Shown one piece after another: positions 10,124 to 19,885 of a stretch of 64,000 nucleotides of DNA (positions are counted from its first letter, which is position 1; each line of letters opens with the position of its first letter). Source of the DNA: Chryseobacterium sp. MYb7. Its GTDB lineage: Bacteria; Bacteroidota; Bacteroidia; Flavobacteriales; Weeksellaceae. The DNA lies in contig NZ_PCOU01000004.1 in NCBI RefSeq assembly GCF_002979455.1, positions 124,001 through 188,000 of the forward strand, in the 5' to 3' direction. The position numbers were made by a program, and so were the translations under genes. A model generated the notes under the pieces. The model did no database searches and was not told the DNA's origin. It worked only from the letters and a program-made list of their open reading frames with translations.

Positions 10124-10176
10124 ATAAACTAAAATAAATTCTTATTAACCTTAAACCTAGAATTCAAAACTTTGAA

Positions 10177-11199
10177 TTAAAATAGCTCTCCCGGATTTTT
10201 AGGTCTTGTAATATTTAAATGTTTGTAAGCCTTGTCGGTAACTTCTCTTCCTCTCGGAGTTCTGATAATAAATCCTTCCTGGATCAAAAAGGGTTCATAA
10301 ACTTCTTCCAGAGTTTCCGGATTTTCGGCAATGGAAGTTGCCAAAGCAGAAATACCTACCGGCTTTCCTTTAAAATTTTCAATCATGACACGCATGATCT
10401 TATTGTCCATTTCATCCAGCCCGAATTCATCTACATTCAGAGAATTTAATGCGTATTTGGTAATATTGATCTCAATTTCACCATTCCCTTTGATCTCCGC
10501 GAAATCACGTACTCTTCTTAATAATGCATTCGCAATCCTAGGCGTTCCACGGCTTCTTCTTGCAATTTCAATGGCAGCATCTTCATAAATAACCACTCCT
10601 AAAACCCTTGCACTTCTCTGAATAATTGTTGACAAAAGCTCAATAGAGTAGTATTCCAGCCTGCTTTGAATCCCAAATCGTGCAAGCATTGGCTTTGTAA
10701 GCATACCACTTCTTGTAGTAGCACCTACCAATGTAAAAGGATTCAGTCCAATTTGTACACTTCTGGCATTGGGACCTGTCTCCAGCATAATATCAATCTT
10801 ATAATCTTCCATCGCTGAATACAGATATTCCTCTACTACAGGAGAAAGACGGTGAATTTCATCAATGAAAAGAACGTCATTTTCTTCCAGATTAGTCAAT
10901 AAACCAGCTAAACTTCCAGGTTTGTCCAGTACAGGACCTGAAGTAATCTTACAGTTTACTCCAAGCTCATTCGCGATAATATTGGCTAACGTTGTTTTAC
11001 CCAATCCCGGAGGACCATGTAATAAAACATGATCTAGCGCTCCGCCACGTCTTTTAGCAGCGGTAACAAAAACCTCAAGGTTCTCCAGCGTCTTTCTCTG
11101 TCCCGCAAAATCTTTAAAGCTCTGGGGACGGATCTGTTCTTCCTGCATCAGCTCCTCTCGTGAGTAGTTTTCCTTATCTGGATGTAAAAAATCTGGCAT
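10177..11199 (-). CDS. ruvB: Holliday junction branch-migration helicase RuvB
   Basis: 340-residue hexameric AAA+ motor that, with RuvA, drives branch migration during homologous recombination and repair. The Walker [10 protein letters not shown] (about 64-72), Walker [10 protein letters not shown] (about 113-121), the sensor GATTRSGML and the C-terminal winged helix ([17 protein letters not shown]) are all present, and the length is normal. It is probably the first gene of the minus-strand group ending with coaE. A -7-like TATCTTTG lies 20 bases upstream of the ATG. Confidence 0.97.
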   Translation of the reverse strand: MPDFLHPDKENYSREELMQEEQIRPQSFKDFAGQRKTLENLEVFVTAAKRRGGALDHVLLHGPPGLGKTTLANIIANELGVNCKITSGPVLDKPGSLAGLLTNLEENDVLFIDEIHRLSPVVEEYLYSAMEDYKIDIMLETGPNARSVQIGLNPFTLVGATTRSGMLTKPMLARFGIQSRLEYYSIELLSTIIQRSARVLGVVIYEDAAIEIARRSRGTPRIANALLRRVRDFAEIKGNGEIEINITKYALNSLNVDEFGLDEMDNKIMRVMIENFKGKPVGISALATSIAENPETLEEVYEPFLIQEGFIIRTPRGREVTDKAYKHLNITRPKNPGELF

Positions 11200-11218
11200 T
11201 AATTCATTTCATTTACTT

Positions 11219-11226
11219 CAAAGATA
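11219..11226 (-). promoter_or_regulatory. Candidate -7 element of the ruvB promoter
   Basis: CAAAGATA on the plus strand reads TATCTTTG on the minus strand, matching TAnnTTTG, 20 bases upstream of the ruvB ATG. No convincing -33 TTG is visible at the usual spacing. Confidence 0.4.
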
Positions 11227-11460
11227 GCAAATTTCGAGTAAGGTTGAAGGGCAGATTGAGAAAACGTTAAGATTGATACAGAGGTTTAAGGCAAGGTTGA
11301 AAATGAGAACAGCTAAGATTTAAATAATTGGGATATTTTAAGTATTTTTGAGAGGAGAAATTATTAATAAAAATTAATAAAATTTTGAATGTTTAGAAAA
11401 CAAGTGTTGAAAGAAGAATCAATCAGCATGAATCTAAATATTACGACTAACTTTAAATAA

Positions 11461-12684
11461 ATGAAATTAATAGGACCATTTAAGCAAGTGGTAACGCTTG
11501 CTAACTTACCATTAAGAGGAAAACTTTCCGATGAACAACTGGAAATTATTGTAGACGGAGGAATTGTAGTAGATCAGAATACCATTCAGAAAGTTGGACA
11601 TTTTGAAACATTAAGAACAGAAAATCCCAGCATAGAAATTGAACAGATTGAAGGAGAACAGATTGTTCTTCCTGCTTTTATAGATTCACATACCCATATC
11701 TGCTTCGGAGGAAACCGTGCCAATGATTTTGCCATGCGTAATGCGGGGAAAACCTATCTGGAAATTGCAGAAAGCGGCGGTGGAATCTGGAGTTCCGTAC
11801 AGCATACAAGAAATGCTTCAGAAGAAGAATTATTGAAAACTCTGGTAGAAAGAATCAACTTTTTGGTTGATCTGGGAATTACAACTATTGAAGTGAAGAG
11901 CGGTTACGGCCTGGATGTGGAAAATGAGCTGAAAATGCTTAGAATTATTAAAAAAGCACAAAATGAAACTAAAGCAACTTTAGTTCCTACTTGTCTTTCC
12001 GCCCATTTAAAACCAAGAGATTTTGAAGGAAGCAACCCTGAGTATCTTGAATATATCATCACAGAAATTTTACCAAAAGTAAAAGAAGAAGGATTGGCGA
12101 ATAGAGTAGACATTTTTATTGAAAAGTCCGCATTTCAGCCTGAAGAAAGTAAAGAATTCTTACTTAGAGCAAAAGGATTGGGCTTTGAAATTACGGTTCA
12201 TGCAGATCAGTTTACCCCAGGAAGCTCAAGAATTGCGGTAGAAGTGGGAGCGAAATCTGCAGACCATCTGGAAGCAACAATAGATGAAGATATTCAATTT
12301 CTGGCAGAGTCTGATACAGTGGCAACAGCTCTTCCGGGGGCAAGTTTAGGATTGGGTGAGAAGTTTACTCCGGCAAGAAAATTATTAGATGCAGGAGCTA
12401 TTGTAGCCATCGCAAGTGACTGGAATCCAGGTTCTGCGCCCATGGGGAATTTAATTACCCAGGCATCTATTTTAGCCACTTTCCAGAAGCTTACTACCGC
12501 CGAAGTATTGGCAGGGATGACTTTCCGTGCTGCTTATGCATTGAATCTTGAAGACAGAGGGCAATTGGAAGCCGGAAAAAAAGCTGATTTTGTCACATTC
12601 AAAACCAATAATTTCCAGAACGTACTTTATAATCAAGGAAGCTTGAATGCGGAGTGTGTCTATATTAATGGAAATAAAAAGTAG
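11461..12684 (+). CDS. hutI: Imidazolonepropionase
   Basis: Third step of histidine degradation, hydrolysing 4-imidazolone-5-propanoate to N-formimidoyl-glutamate. The 407 residues have the amidohydrolase metal motif FIDSHTHICFGG (about 73-84), the HADQF segment, and ASDWNPGSAPMGN with the metal-binding aspartate, all typical of HutI. Cytoplasmic. It is followed by a small membrane protein and hutG on the same strand, forming a hut cluster; hutH and hutU are not in this window. Confidence 0.95.
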   Translation: MKLIGPFKQVVTLANLPLRGKLSDEQLEIIVDGGIVVDQNTIQKVGHFETLRTENPSIEIEQIEGEQIVLPAFIDSHTHICFGGNRANDFAMRNAGKTYLEIAESGGGIWSSVQHTRNASEEELLKTLVERINFLVDLGITTIEVKSGYGLDVENELKMLRIIKKAQNETKATLVPTCLSAHLKPRDFEGSNPEYLEYIITEILPKVKEEGLANRVDIFIEKSAFQPEESKEFLLRAKGLGFEITVHADQFTPGSSRIAVEVGAKSADHLEATIDEDIQFLAESDTVATALPGASLGLGEKFTPARKLLDAGAIVAIASDWNPGSAPMGNLITQASILATFQKLTTAEVLAGMTFRAAYALNLEDRGQLEAGKKADFVTFKTNNFQNVLYNQGSLNAECVYINGNKK

Positions 12685-12698
12685 TAAAAGATACAACC

Positions 12699-13100
12699 AT
12701 GAAAATTAAATTAGAAGAGGTTAAAGAAAAATATGTCTCTCTTGGTGTTCCTGAAAAAAATGTTGAATATGCATTAAATGCTGTAAAAACAGGTACGAAG
12801 AAAGATTTTATTATGAAGAATTTGACTTCAGATATTAGAAAAGTGGATGCCACAACAGCCAATAATATGCTGGATGAAATGTTTGCTGCAAACGGAGGAG
12901 AGTTTAAACATGAAAATAGAGGAGGATATCTTTACTCTACCTTTTACTTAATAGCTATTGTTGCTTTAGGTATTGTGACTTTTTATTTTAGTAAAGAAAA
13001 TAGAAGCATGCAATTTAAATTTGGTGGTGCTTTATTACTGTTTATAGTTTTATTTTTCAGAACATTTATACCTACTATCAGAGGTAGGTTTAGAGAATAA
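12699..13100 (+). CDS. Small two-helix membrane protein inside the hut cluster
   Basis: 133 residues, family not recognised. About 65 charged, helix-forming residues (repeated K/E, VKEKYVSLGVPEKNV) are followed by two hydrophobic segments at roughly 78-96 and 105-122 and a basic tail (RGRFRE). The start lies 14 bases after the hutI stop and the stop lies 8 bases before hutG, so it is very likely co-transcribed with the hut genes. The topology suggests an N-terminal cytoplasmic helical domain on a membrane hairpin. A link to histidine uptake is only a guess from position. Confidence 0.7.
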   Translation: MKIKLEEVKEKYVSLGVPEKNVEYALNAVKTGTKKDFIMKNLTSDIRKVDATTANNMLDEMFAANGGEFKHENRGGYLYSTFYLIAIVALGIVTFYFSKENRSMQFKFGGALLLFIVLFFRTFIPTIRGRFRE

Positions 13101-13108
13101 TTTAGATT

Positions 13109-14023
13109 ATGATTTGGCAAGGCAGATTGGACGGAGAAGAACTTCTCTATCACAGATTATTTCAAAGAGTAAAAGAAGAACATAATTACGACATTATTTC
13201 TACAGGAGATTTTGCTTTGCATGGTTTTGCTGTAGATGAAGGAGTAAGAAGAAATAAAGGTCGTCAGGGAGCAAAAGATGCCCCGAATGTGATCAGGAAA
13301 AACATGTCTAATTTCCCAGTGATTCTTCCGGATTTTTCAATGCTGGATTTTGGGAATGTTACCTGTGAAGACGGTAATCTGGAAAATACTCAGAATAACC
13401 TTGCCAAAAATGTCTCAAAAGTCCTTTTAAAAGGAGGAAAATCCCTTGTTTTAGGCGGTGGGCATGAAGTTACCTATGCTCATTATTTAGGCGTTAAAAC
13501 AGCCTTTCCGGAACAGAAAATAGGGATTATTAATATTGATGCCCATTTTGATAACCGACAGCCGGAAAAAGGAGTAGGTCCAAGTTCAGGAACAGGATTC
13601 TGGCAGATTGCTCAGGAAGGTCCTATTAATTCTTTGCATATCGGAATTCAGAGAAACTCCAATACGTTGAAGCTTTTCGATACAGCCCATCAGTATGGGA
13701 TGAAATATATCCTGGCAGATGAGCTATTTTTTGAAAATCTTACTTCCATCTATCAGCGTATTGATGAACTGCTGGACAATGTAGATTATGCCTATCTTAC
13801 CATTTGCATGGATGTTTTTAATGCATCAATCGCTCCAGGAGTTTCAGCTGCAGCTTATAATGGTATCTTTGCAGATGCTGCGTTTATGCATTTTTACAGG
13901 CATATCTTAAAAAATAAAAAATTGGTGGCATTGGATGTAGCGGAAGTTAACCCTTCTTTCGATATCCAGGACAGAACCGCAAGACTGGCAGCATGTCTTG
14001 TGAATGAATGGCTAATGATGTAA
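13109..14023 (+). CDS. hutG: Formimidoylglutamase (arginase family)
   Basis: Hydrolyses N-formimidoyl-glutamate to glutamate and formamide, the last hut step. The 304 residues carry the ureohydrolase dimanganese motifs: LGGGHE (about 115-120), NIDAHFDNR (about 142-150) and a CMDVFNAS variant of the SxDxD motif (about 233-240). In position 3 of the cluster it matches HutG better than arginase or agmatinase. Confidence 0.9.
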   Translation: MIWQGRLDGEELLYHRLFQRVKEEHNYDIISTGDFALHGFAVDEGVRRNKGRQGAKDAPNVIRKNMSNFPVILPDFSMLDFGNVTCEDGNLENTQNNLAKNVSKVLLKGGKSLVLGGGHEVTYAHYLGVKTAFPEQKIGIINIDAHFDNRQPEKGVGPSSGTGFWQIAQEGPINSLHIGIQRNSNTLKLFDTAHQYGMKYILADELFFENLTSIYQRIDELLDNVDYAYLTICMDVFNASIAPGVSAAAYNGIFADAAFMHFYRHILKNKKLVALDVAEVNPSFDIQDRTARLAACLVNEWLMM

Positions 14024-14161
14024 GAGAAATTTATATTCTTCCGATAGAGAAAATCATTATTTTATTAACCCTTAAGGAATGGAATTTGCTGATTTCACCG
14101 TGCTTTTAAAATAAAAGCGCTCATAAATTCATTAGTTGAATTTAAAACAGAAATTTATATT

Positions 14162-15454
14162 ATGGAACAATTAATTGAAAGCAAGCTTATTAAAGCAGAT
14201 AAAGCGTTTTCAGTGTGGAGAAAAGTGCCGTTTGAGGAAAGGCAGAAGTTAATTGCAAAAGCAGCGGAAATTTTAAAGAATAATTCGGAGAAATTTGGAA
14301 AAATAATTACAACAGAGATGAATAAACCCATTTCAGAATCTATTGCTGAAGTGGAAAAGTGTGCTTTAATGATGAATTATTATGCAGCCGCTGAGAATAT
14401 TTTACAACCCGAAAAAGTAGAATCAGAATTTGCTTATTCTGAAGTTCACTATGCTCCGAAAGGAGTAATCTTAGGCGTAATGCCTTGGAATTTTCCTTTT
14501 TGGCAGGTACTGAGATTTGCTACTCCTGCTATTTTAGCAGGTAATACAATTGTTTTGAAGCATGCTTCAATTTGTTTCGGAAGTGGAAATGCCATTGAAG
14601 AAGTTCTTTTGGAAGCAGGTTTTCCGGAAGATGTTTTTCAGAATCTTGAAGTAGGGCATAAGGCTGTAAAAGAAATCCTTGAGCATGATGCTGTAAGAGG
14701 AGTAAGTCTTACAGGGAGCGGAAAAGCTGGAGGTGAAGTAGCTTCAATTGCTGGTTTAAATATCAAAAAATCTTTGCTTGAATTAGGTGGAAGCGATGCT
14801 TTTATCATTTTCGAAGATGCAAACCTTGAGGAGGCAGCAAAAGCCGGAGCGAAATCCAGACTTCAAAACTGCGGACAAACCTGTACAGCAGCCAAAAGAT
14901 TTATCATTGATGAAAAAATCGAAGATAAGTTTTTACCTATATTCATTGAAGAATATAAAAAATATGAGATTGGAGATCCTTTAGATAAAGAAACCAAACT
15001 GGCTGGTATGGCAAGACCGGATCTTGCTGATGAATTGGAAGCTCAGTTCAACAGAGCGTTGGAAAACGGTGCGGAAATCATCATTCCTCTGGAAAGAGTT
15101 TCTGAAAATGAATTTAAACCAGGTTTAATCAGGGTTCAGGAAGGAAATCCGATTTTAAAGGAAGAACTTTTCGGGCCTCTTGGTATGATTATGATTGCGA
15201 AGAATGATGAAGAAGCTTTACAGATGGCTAATGATATTCCTTTCGGGCTTTCCAATTCGGTATGGACAAAAAACAAAGACCGTCAGTTGTTCTTCATTGA
15301 AAACCTTGAGTCAGGAACCGTTAATATTAACCGTATGACGAGTTCTGATCCACGTTTTCCTTTCGGAGGGTCAAAGGCATCAGGATATGGGACAGAACTG
15401 TCTTTATTGGCTTTAAAAGAATTTGTAACGGCTAAGACCATTGTAGGTAATTAA
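14162..15454 (+). CDS. NAD(P)-dependent aldehyde dehydrogenase, succinate-semialdehyde type
   Basis: 430 residues of the aldehyde dehydrogenase superfamily. Visible motifs are MPWNFPFWQVLRF (the conserved PWN), LTGSGKAGGEV (cofactor turn), LELGGSDAFI with the general-base glutamate, CGQTCTAAKR with the nucleophilic cysteine, and ELFGPLGMI. It resembles the short succinate-semialdehyde dehydrogenase branch, lacking about 20 N-terminal residues of longer relatives. It may act on 4-aminobutyrate or another aldehyde; the exact substrate is not visible. It is 138 bases after hutG and could be transcribed separately. Confidence 0.85.
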   Translation: MEQLIESKLIKADKAFSVWRKVPFEERQKLIAKAAEILKNNSEKFGKIITTEMNKPISESIAEVEKCALMMNYYAAAENILQPEKVESEFAYSEVHYAPKGVILGVMPWNFPFWQVLRFATPAILAGNTIVLKHASICFGSGNAIEEVLLEAGFPEDVFQNLEVGHKAVKEILEHDAVRGVSLTGSGKAGGEVASIAGLNIKKSLLELGGSDAFIIFEDANLEEAAKAGAKSRLQNCGQTCTAAKRFIIDEKIEDKFLPIFIEEYKKYEIGDPLDKETKLAGMARPDLADELEAQFNRALENGAEIIIPLERVSENEFKPGLIRVQEGNPILKEELFGPLGMIMIAKNDEEALQMANDIPFGLSNSVWTKNKDRQLFFIENLESGTVNINRMTSSDPRFPFGGSKASGYGTELSLLALKEFVTAKTIVGN

Positions 15455-15466
15455 ATAGGTATGGAT

Positions 15467-15530
15467 GTCATTCCGAGGAGCCGAGGAATCTCAGATATTC
15501 TTCACTTCACCCCGTTTTGTTCTGAATGAC
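15467..15530. repeat. Intergenic palindromic repeat (MITE-like)
   Basis: The end heptamers GTCATTC (15467-15473) and GAATGAC (15524-15530) are perfect inverted repeats, with the internal CCGAGGAGCCGAGGAATC tract seen in dispersed intergenic repeats of many Flavobacteriales. Only one copy is in this window, so the repetitive nature rests on general knowledge. Confidence 0.5.
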
Positions 15531-15552
15531 AACATTCCCCATTTATAAAAAT

Positions 15553-15588
15553 AAAAACTCCCGGAAATTGATTTCCGGGAGTTTTTTT
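15553..15588. terminator. Bidirectional terminator between aldehyde dehydrogenase and pyk
   Basis: Perfect 14-bp stem, AAACTCCCGGAAAT against ATTTCCGGGAGTTT, with a 2-base loop. A T run follows on the plus strand and an A run precedes it, so it can serve both converging genes. Confidence 0.85.
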
Positions 15589-15611
15589 ATATGTTTTGAC
15601 AAAAAGTAACT

Positions 15612-15667
15612 TTGCTTATTGCTTATTGCTTATTGCTTATTGCTTATTGCTTATTGCTTATTGCTTA
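15612..15667. repeat. Eight tandem copies of TTGCTTA overlapping the pyk stop codon
   Basis: Eight perfect head-to-tail heptamers fill 15612-15667. On the minus strand the unit reads TAAGCAA, and the last (pyk-proximal) unit supplies the TAA stop codon of pyk. Because the unit is 7 bases, TAA falls in all three frames across successive copies. Confidence 0.95.
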
Positions 15668-17110
15668 TACTGTAGTCAGTCTCAACGTATTCGTTTTTCC
15701 ACCTTCGTAAGATGGAGTTGCATTGATGTTGATTACGAAATCTCCTGATTCAATATAACCGTAGTTATGTGTCAGCATATTTACCTGGATGATTGTTTCA
15801 TCAGTAGATTTCTTCATATCATAATAGTATGCATGAACACCCCAAAGAAGATTCAGCATAGCAATCACTCTTCTGTTACCACTATATACGATGATATGAG
15901 AGTTTGGTCTGTGTGCTGCAAGCTGGAAGGCCGTATACCCAGAATGAGTAAGTGTTACAATAGCAGAAACGTTGGTTGTTTTAGCAATTCTTACTGCCGC
16001 AAGACAAACCCTGTTAGTAATGAATCTCTCATCAATACAGTTGTAATCTTTCTCGATTGGCTCATTTTTGTGTTGATAAAAATGAGTGGTTTCGATATTC
16101 TTTACAATTTTAGCCATGTTTTCCACAACCTGTACCGGATATCTACCTACAGAAGTTTCTCCGGAAAGCATTACCGCATCAGCTCCGTCCAATACAGAGT
16201 TAGCAACGTCATTTACTTCCGCTCTTGTTGGTGTTAAGCTGTTGATCATCGTTTCCATCATCTGAGTAGCGATGATTACCGGCTTAGAATAGAATCTTGC
16301 TTTTTCTACAAGATTTTTCTGGATAGCAGGAACTTCTTCCATTGGAACTTCCACTCCAAGGTCTCCACGAGCAACCATTAATCCGTCACATTCAAGAAGG
16401 ATTTCCTCGATATTTTTAACACCTTCAGGTTTTTCAATCTTCGCAATAATCGGAGTCTTGAATTTACCGTTTGGATGACTTGCAATTAATTCTTTTAGGT
16501 CAATGATGTCCTGTGCGTGACGTACGAAAGAAAGGGCAATCCAGTCTACCTCCATGTCAAGCATGAAATTAGCATCCTGAACATCCTTTTCTGTCAAAGC
16601 AGGAAGAGAAACATTCGTATTAGGAAGGTTAACCCCTTTTTTAGAACTTAACGGACCTCCTTGAATGGTTTTCGCTTTTACAGTATCTTTTTCATTGGTT
16701 TCGATAACCTCCAACATTAGTTTCCCATCATCAATAAGGATTCTTTCTCCTACTTTTACATCTTGTGGAAACTGTTGATAAGTCATGTACACCTTTGTGG
16801 AATCTCCCTCCATCTTTTCATTGGTGAAAGTAAGAATATCACCTGGATTCAGGTAAGACCCTTCCTTTACGACTCCCACTCTCAGCTTAGGTCCCTGAAG
16901 ATCTCCCAGGATTCCTACTGAATAACCATACTCGCTGTTGAGCTCTCTAATTATTTCAATATTTTTTCGAACTAAGTCGTAATCTGCATGGGAAAAATTT
17001 ATTCTGAAAATATCAACACCCGCTTTCATTAAATCTAACATTACCTCCTTCGACGATGAAGCAGGCCCTAGTGTTGCGATAATTTTTGTCTTCTTTAAAT
17101 ACTTATTCAT
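15665..17110 (-). CDS. pyk: Pyruvate kinase
   Basis: Converts phosphoenolpyruvate and ADP to pyruvate and ATP, the last step of glycolysis. The 481 residues contain the N-terminal TKIIATLGPASSS, FRINFSHAD, the active-site stretch IAKIEKPEGV, MVARGDLGVEVP and the TQMMETMI/SGETSVG segments, in standard order. It lies downstream of the IPExxxVDY gene with an 8-base overlap, at the end of an acpP-fabF-rnc-pyk group. The stop codon sits inside a TTGCTTA tandem array. Confidence 0.97.
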   Translation of the reverse strand: MNKYLKKTKIIATLGPASSSKEVMLDLMKAGVDIFRINFSHADYDLVRKNIEIIRELNSEYGYSVGILGDLQGPKLRVGVVKEGSYLNPGDILTFTNEKMEGDSTKVYMTYQQFPQDVKVGERILIDDGKLMLEVIETNEKDTVKAKTIQGGPLSSKKGVNLPNTNVSLPALTEKDVQDANFMLDMEVDWIALSFVRHAQDIIDLKELIASHPNGKFKTPIIAKIEKPEGVKNIEEILLECDGLMVARGDLGVEVPMEEVPAIQKNLVEKARFYSKPVIIATQMMETMINSLTPTRAEVNDVANSVLDGADAVMLSGETSVGRYPVQVVENMAKIVKNIETTHFYQHKNEPIEKDYNCIDERFITNRVCLAAVRIAKTTNVSAIVTLTHSGYTAFQLAAHRPNSHIIVYSGNRRVIAMLNLLWGVHAYYYDMKKSTDETIIQVNMLTHNYGYIESGDFVININATPSYEGGKTNTLRLTTV

Positions 17111-17576
17111 AATACTGGATAATTTGATAAAGTTCCTCTTCAGAACTCAGTGTATAATCTTGAATTGGAAACACAAGATTTTCAGGGAGCAAAATTACGG
17201 AAAAATCAGGAAACTGTTCCGAACTATGCAGAATATATTCCACATCTACCTGATTATTTAATAAAAATTTAATGTTTTCTTCTTCTGTAAAGAGTTCTGT
17301 CTGAATTTTTTTTTGCTTACTTTCAGAAGATTTATTAGAAATGAAGGTAAAACAGGTCTTTGAAAACTTGTGGTAGGCCTCATATCTTGGAAAAAAATAA
17401 TCATAATACCCCCCATGAAAGACAAGATCTTTCTTTCTTGAAAAACTGAGGTCGTTGGTTTGATTTATTTTATAGAAAAACTCATGAGCAGGTATATCTT
17501 TGGCTAATCTTACCAATCCTATGGCAATATCTTCAAATTCTATATCATCAAGATCATAAAGTTTTTGGATTTCCAA
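17103..17576 (-). CDS. IPExxxVDY-family protein
   Basis: 157-residue Bacteroidota-specific protein of unknown function. The family is named for a C-terminal motif; here it reads LLPENLVFPIQDY. It characteristically lies between rnc and pyk, as here. The start overlaps the end of rnc by 23 bases and its end overlaps pyk by 8 bases, so translation is probably coupled. No membrane segments or signal peptide. Confidence 0.8.
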   Translation of the reverse strand: MEIQKLYDLDDIEFEDIAIGLVRLAKDIPAHEFFYKINQTNDLSFSRKKDLVFHGGYYDYFFPRYEAYHKFSKTCFTFISNKSSESKQKKIQTELFTEEENIKFLLNNQVDVEYILHSSEQFPDFSVILLPENLVFPIQDYTLSSEEELYQIIQYYE

Positions 17577-18318
17577 GTATATTTTCTTTTTTATTTAAAA
17601 TATAAAATGCCCTCTGTGCTGCCTTTTCCTCTGCTTTCTTCTTGGAAGTCTCTGTTGCGTTTGCAATTTTTTCGTCTCCCAGCCATACATGGCACCTGAA
17701 TATGACAGATTTATTAACTTGTATTTCCTCGCAGGTTTCGTACTTTATATTGACCTTCTTCTTCTGGCTCCATTCTAACAGGAGACCTTTATAGCTTACA
17801 ATTTTGTTTTCAAGCTTATTGATTTCGGAAGGGGTCAGCAATTTTTCCAAAATAATCCTTTTACAGGTATCATAATGGAAGTCTAAATATACGGCACCGA
17901 TTAAAGCTTCAAATAAATTTCCGGAGATATTCTCACCCAAAGCTGAAGAACTGTCTTGCTTTTGCAAAAGGCTTGTAAGCTTGAGGTCTTCTCCTAATTT
18001 ATTGAGATTTTTCCTATTAACAATCTTAGATTTCATTTGTGTCAGATATCCCTCATTGGCCTGAGGGTAGGTCTGGAACAAATGACAAGAAATAATTGTA
18101 CCCAAAACAGAATCTCCCAAAAATTCAAGTCTTTCGTAGTTGCTGTCTTGATTTTTAGAAGAATTTTTCAAAGAAAAAGCTTCGCGGTAAAGAGCAATAT
18201 TTTGTACCTCTGTACCCAATACTTTTTTAAGTTCGGTACTAAGAAAATACTCTCTCTCCGTTAGTTGTCTTTTTCTTTTTTTGAGAAGGAATTTAGAAAA
18301 GTATTTCTGTAACTCCAT
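17554..18318 (-). CDS. rnc: Ribonuclease III
   Basis: 254-residue double-stranded-RNA endonuclease for rRNA and mRNA processing. The catalytic signature NYERLEFLGDSVLG lies at about residues 59-72 and the second acidic cluster FEALIGAVYLD near 135-145. A C-terminal double-stranded-RNA-binding domain ends with KKKAEEKAAQRAFYIL. The start, nine bases after the fabF stop, gives a normal length. Confidence 0.95.
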   Translation of the reverse strand: MELQKYFSKFLLKKRKRQLTEREYFLSTELKKVLGTEVQNIALYREAFSLKNSSKNQDSNYERLEFLGDSVLGTIISCHLFQTYPQANEGYLTQMKSKIVNRKNLNKLGEDLKLTSLLQKQDSSSALGENISGNLFEALIGAVYLDFHYDTCKRIILEKLLTPSEINKLENKIVSYKGLLLEWSQKKKVNIKYETCEEIQVNKSVIFRCHVWLGDEKIANATETSKKKAEEKAAQRAFYILNKKENILGNPKTL

Positions 18319-18327
18319 TCATTGAAT

Positions 18328-19572
18328 TTAGATTTTCTTAAATAGAACGCAAGCATTATGCCCGCCAAATCCAAAAGTATTGCTCATGGCTACTTTTACA
18401 TCTTTCTTCACAGCTGTATTAAACGTAAAGTTTAGTCTGCTGTCAATATTTTCATCATCAGTAAAATGGTTGATGGTAGGAGGAACAGTACCATGAATAA
18501 TAGTTCCCAATGCAGCAATAGCTTCAATAACACCGGCAGCTCCTAAAAGGTGGCCTGTCATTGATTTTGTAGAATTAATCTGAATGTCATAAGCGTGCTC
18601 GCCTAATAATCTTGAGATTGCATTGGATTCTGCGATGTCTCCTAATGGAGTAGAAGTACCATGCATATTGATATGATCTACTTCATCAGCAGTTAAACCT
18701 GCATCTTCCAGGCAACTCTTCATTACCAGATAAGCACCAAGGCCTTCAGGGTGTGGAGCGGTCATGTGATGTGCATCAGCACTTAAACCTCCTCCTAATA
18801 ATTCTGCATAAATTGTAGCACCACGTTTTACAGCGTGCTCATATTCTTCAAGAATTATACATCCTGCTCCTTCTCCCAGCACAAATCCATCTCTGTCTTT
18901 GTCAAAAGGTCTTGAAGCTGTTTTAGGATCGTCATTTCTTGTAGAAAGTGCCATCATTGCATTGAATCCACCGACACCACTTGCTGTAACGGCTGCTTCA
19001 GAGCCTCCGCACACAATCACGTCTGCTTTTCCTAGCTGGATCAGCATTTTGGAATCAATAATAGCGTTTGCTGAAGAAGCACACGCAGATACAGTAGTAT
19101 AGTTTGGCCCGTGGAAACCGTACTCAATAGAGATATGCCCAGGAGTGATATCCGCGATCATTTTCGGGATAAAGAAAGGGTTGAATCTCGGAATTTCCGT
19201 ATTGGCCCATCCTAGCACTTCAGTTTCAAAAGTCTCTAAACCTCCGATTCCGGAACCCCAGATTACTCCAACTCTGTTTTTGTCCACATTGTTTTCAATA
19301 ATTCTGGAATGTGCTACTGCTTCTCTTGCTGCAACAAGTCCCAGCTGAGTATTTCGGTCCATTTTTTTAGACTCTTTCTTATCGAAATGCTGTAACGGAT
19401 CGAAATTTTTTACCTCGCAAGCGAACTTTGTTTTAAAGTTTGTGGCATCAAAAAGAGTAATCGGAGCGGCACCGCTCTCACCTTTTACAAGATTTTCCCA
19501 GTATTCTTTTGCATTATTTCCTATTGGTGTTATTGCTCCGAATCCGGTTACAACTACTCTTTTTAATTCCAT
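18328..19572 (-). CDS. fabF: 3-oxoacyl-ACP synthase II
   Basis: 414-residue beta-ketoacyl-ACP synthase II that elongates acyl-ACP with malonyl-ACP in fatty acid synthesis. The catalytic triad of the FabF type is visible: cysteine in TVSACASSANA, histidine in HGTSTPLGD and histidine in KSMTGHLLGAAG. It lies 34 bases downstream of acpP, its substrate carrier, in the conserved acpP-fabF-rnc order. Confidence 0.97.
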   Translation of the reverse strand: MELKRVVVTGFGAITPIGNNAKEYWENLVKGESGAAPITLFDATNFKTKFACEVKNFDPLQHFDKKESKKMDRNTQLGLVAAREAVAHSRIIENNVDKNRVGVIWGSGIGGLETFETEVLGWANTEIPRFNPFFIPKMIADITPGHISIEYGFHGPNYTTVSACASSANAIIDSKMLIQLGKADVIVCGGSEAAVTASGVGGFNAMMALSTRNDDPKTASRPFDKDRDGFVLGEGAGCIILEEYEHAVKRGATIYAELLGGGLSADAHHMTAPHPEGLGAYLVMKSCLEDAGLTADEVDHINMHGTSTPLGDIAESNAISRLLGEHAYDIQINSTKSMTGHLLGAAGVIEAIAALGTIIHGTVPPTINHFTDDENIDSRLNFTFNTAVKKDVKVAMSNTFGFGGHNACVLFKKI

Positions 19573-19606
19573 AAACTTTGTTTAATTTCTTTTTTGTTGA
19601 AGAATA

Positions 19607-19846
19607 TTATTTATTTACTACTTCTTCGATGTAAGCGATAGCGTGTCCTACAGTAGTAATTTTTTCAGCTTGGTCATCAGGGATCTGAATGTTAAATTCT
19701 TTTTCAAATTCCATGATAAGTTCAACTGTATCTAGTGAATCAGCTCCTAAATCGTTAGTGAAGCTAGCTTCAGGAGTTACTTCTGTTTCTTCAACGTCAA
19801 GCTTATCAGCGATGATAGCTTTTACTCTTGATGCAATGTCTGACAT
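19607..19846 (-). CDS. acpP: Acyl carrier protein
   Basis: 79-residue acidic four-helix protein carrying growing acyl chains on a phosphopantetheine attached to the serine of [11 protein letters not shown]. First gene of the acpP-fabF-rnc-IPExxxVDY-pyk group. Confidence 0.97.
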   Translation of the reverse strand: MSDIASRVKAIIADKLDVEETEVTPEASFTNDLGADSLDTVELIMEFEKEFNIQIPDDQAEKITTVGHAIAYIEEVVNK

Positions 19847-19877
19847 AGTAAATTATTTTTTTAATTGTTAGATGGTG

Positions 19878-19885
19878 CAAATATA
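19878..19885 (-). promoter_or_regulatory. Candidate -7 element for acpP
   Basis: CAAATATA on the plus strand reads TATATTTG on the minus strand, a full match to TAnnTTTG, 32 bases upstream of the acpP ATG. No clear TTG at -33. Confidence 0.5.

Noticed and set aside
15612..15667. Possible CRISPR array
   Set aside because: Units are 7 bases, directly adjacent, without spacers; a simple tandem repeat.
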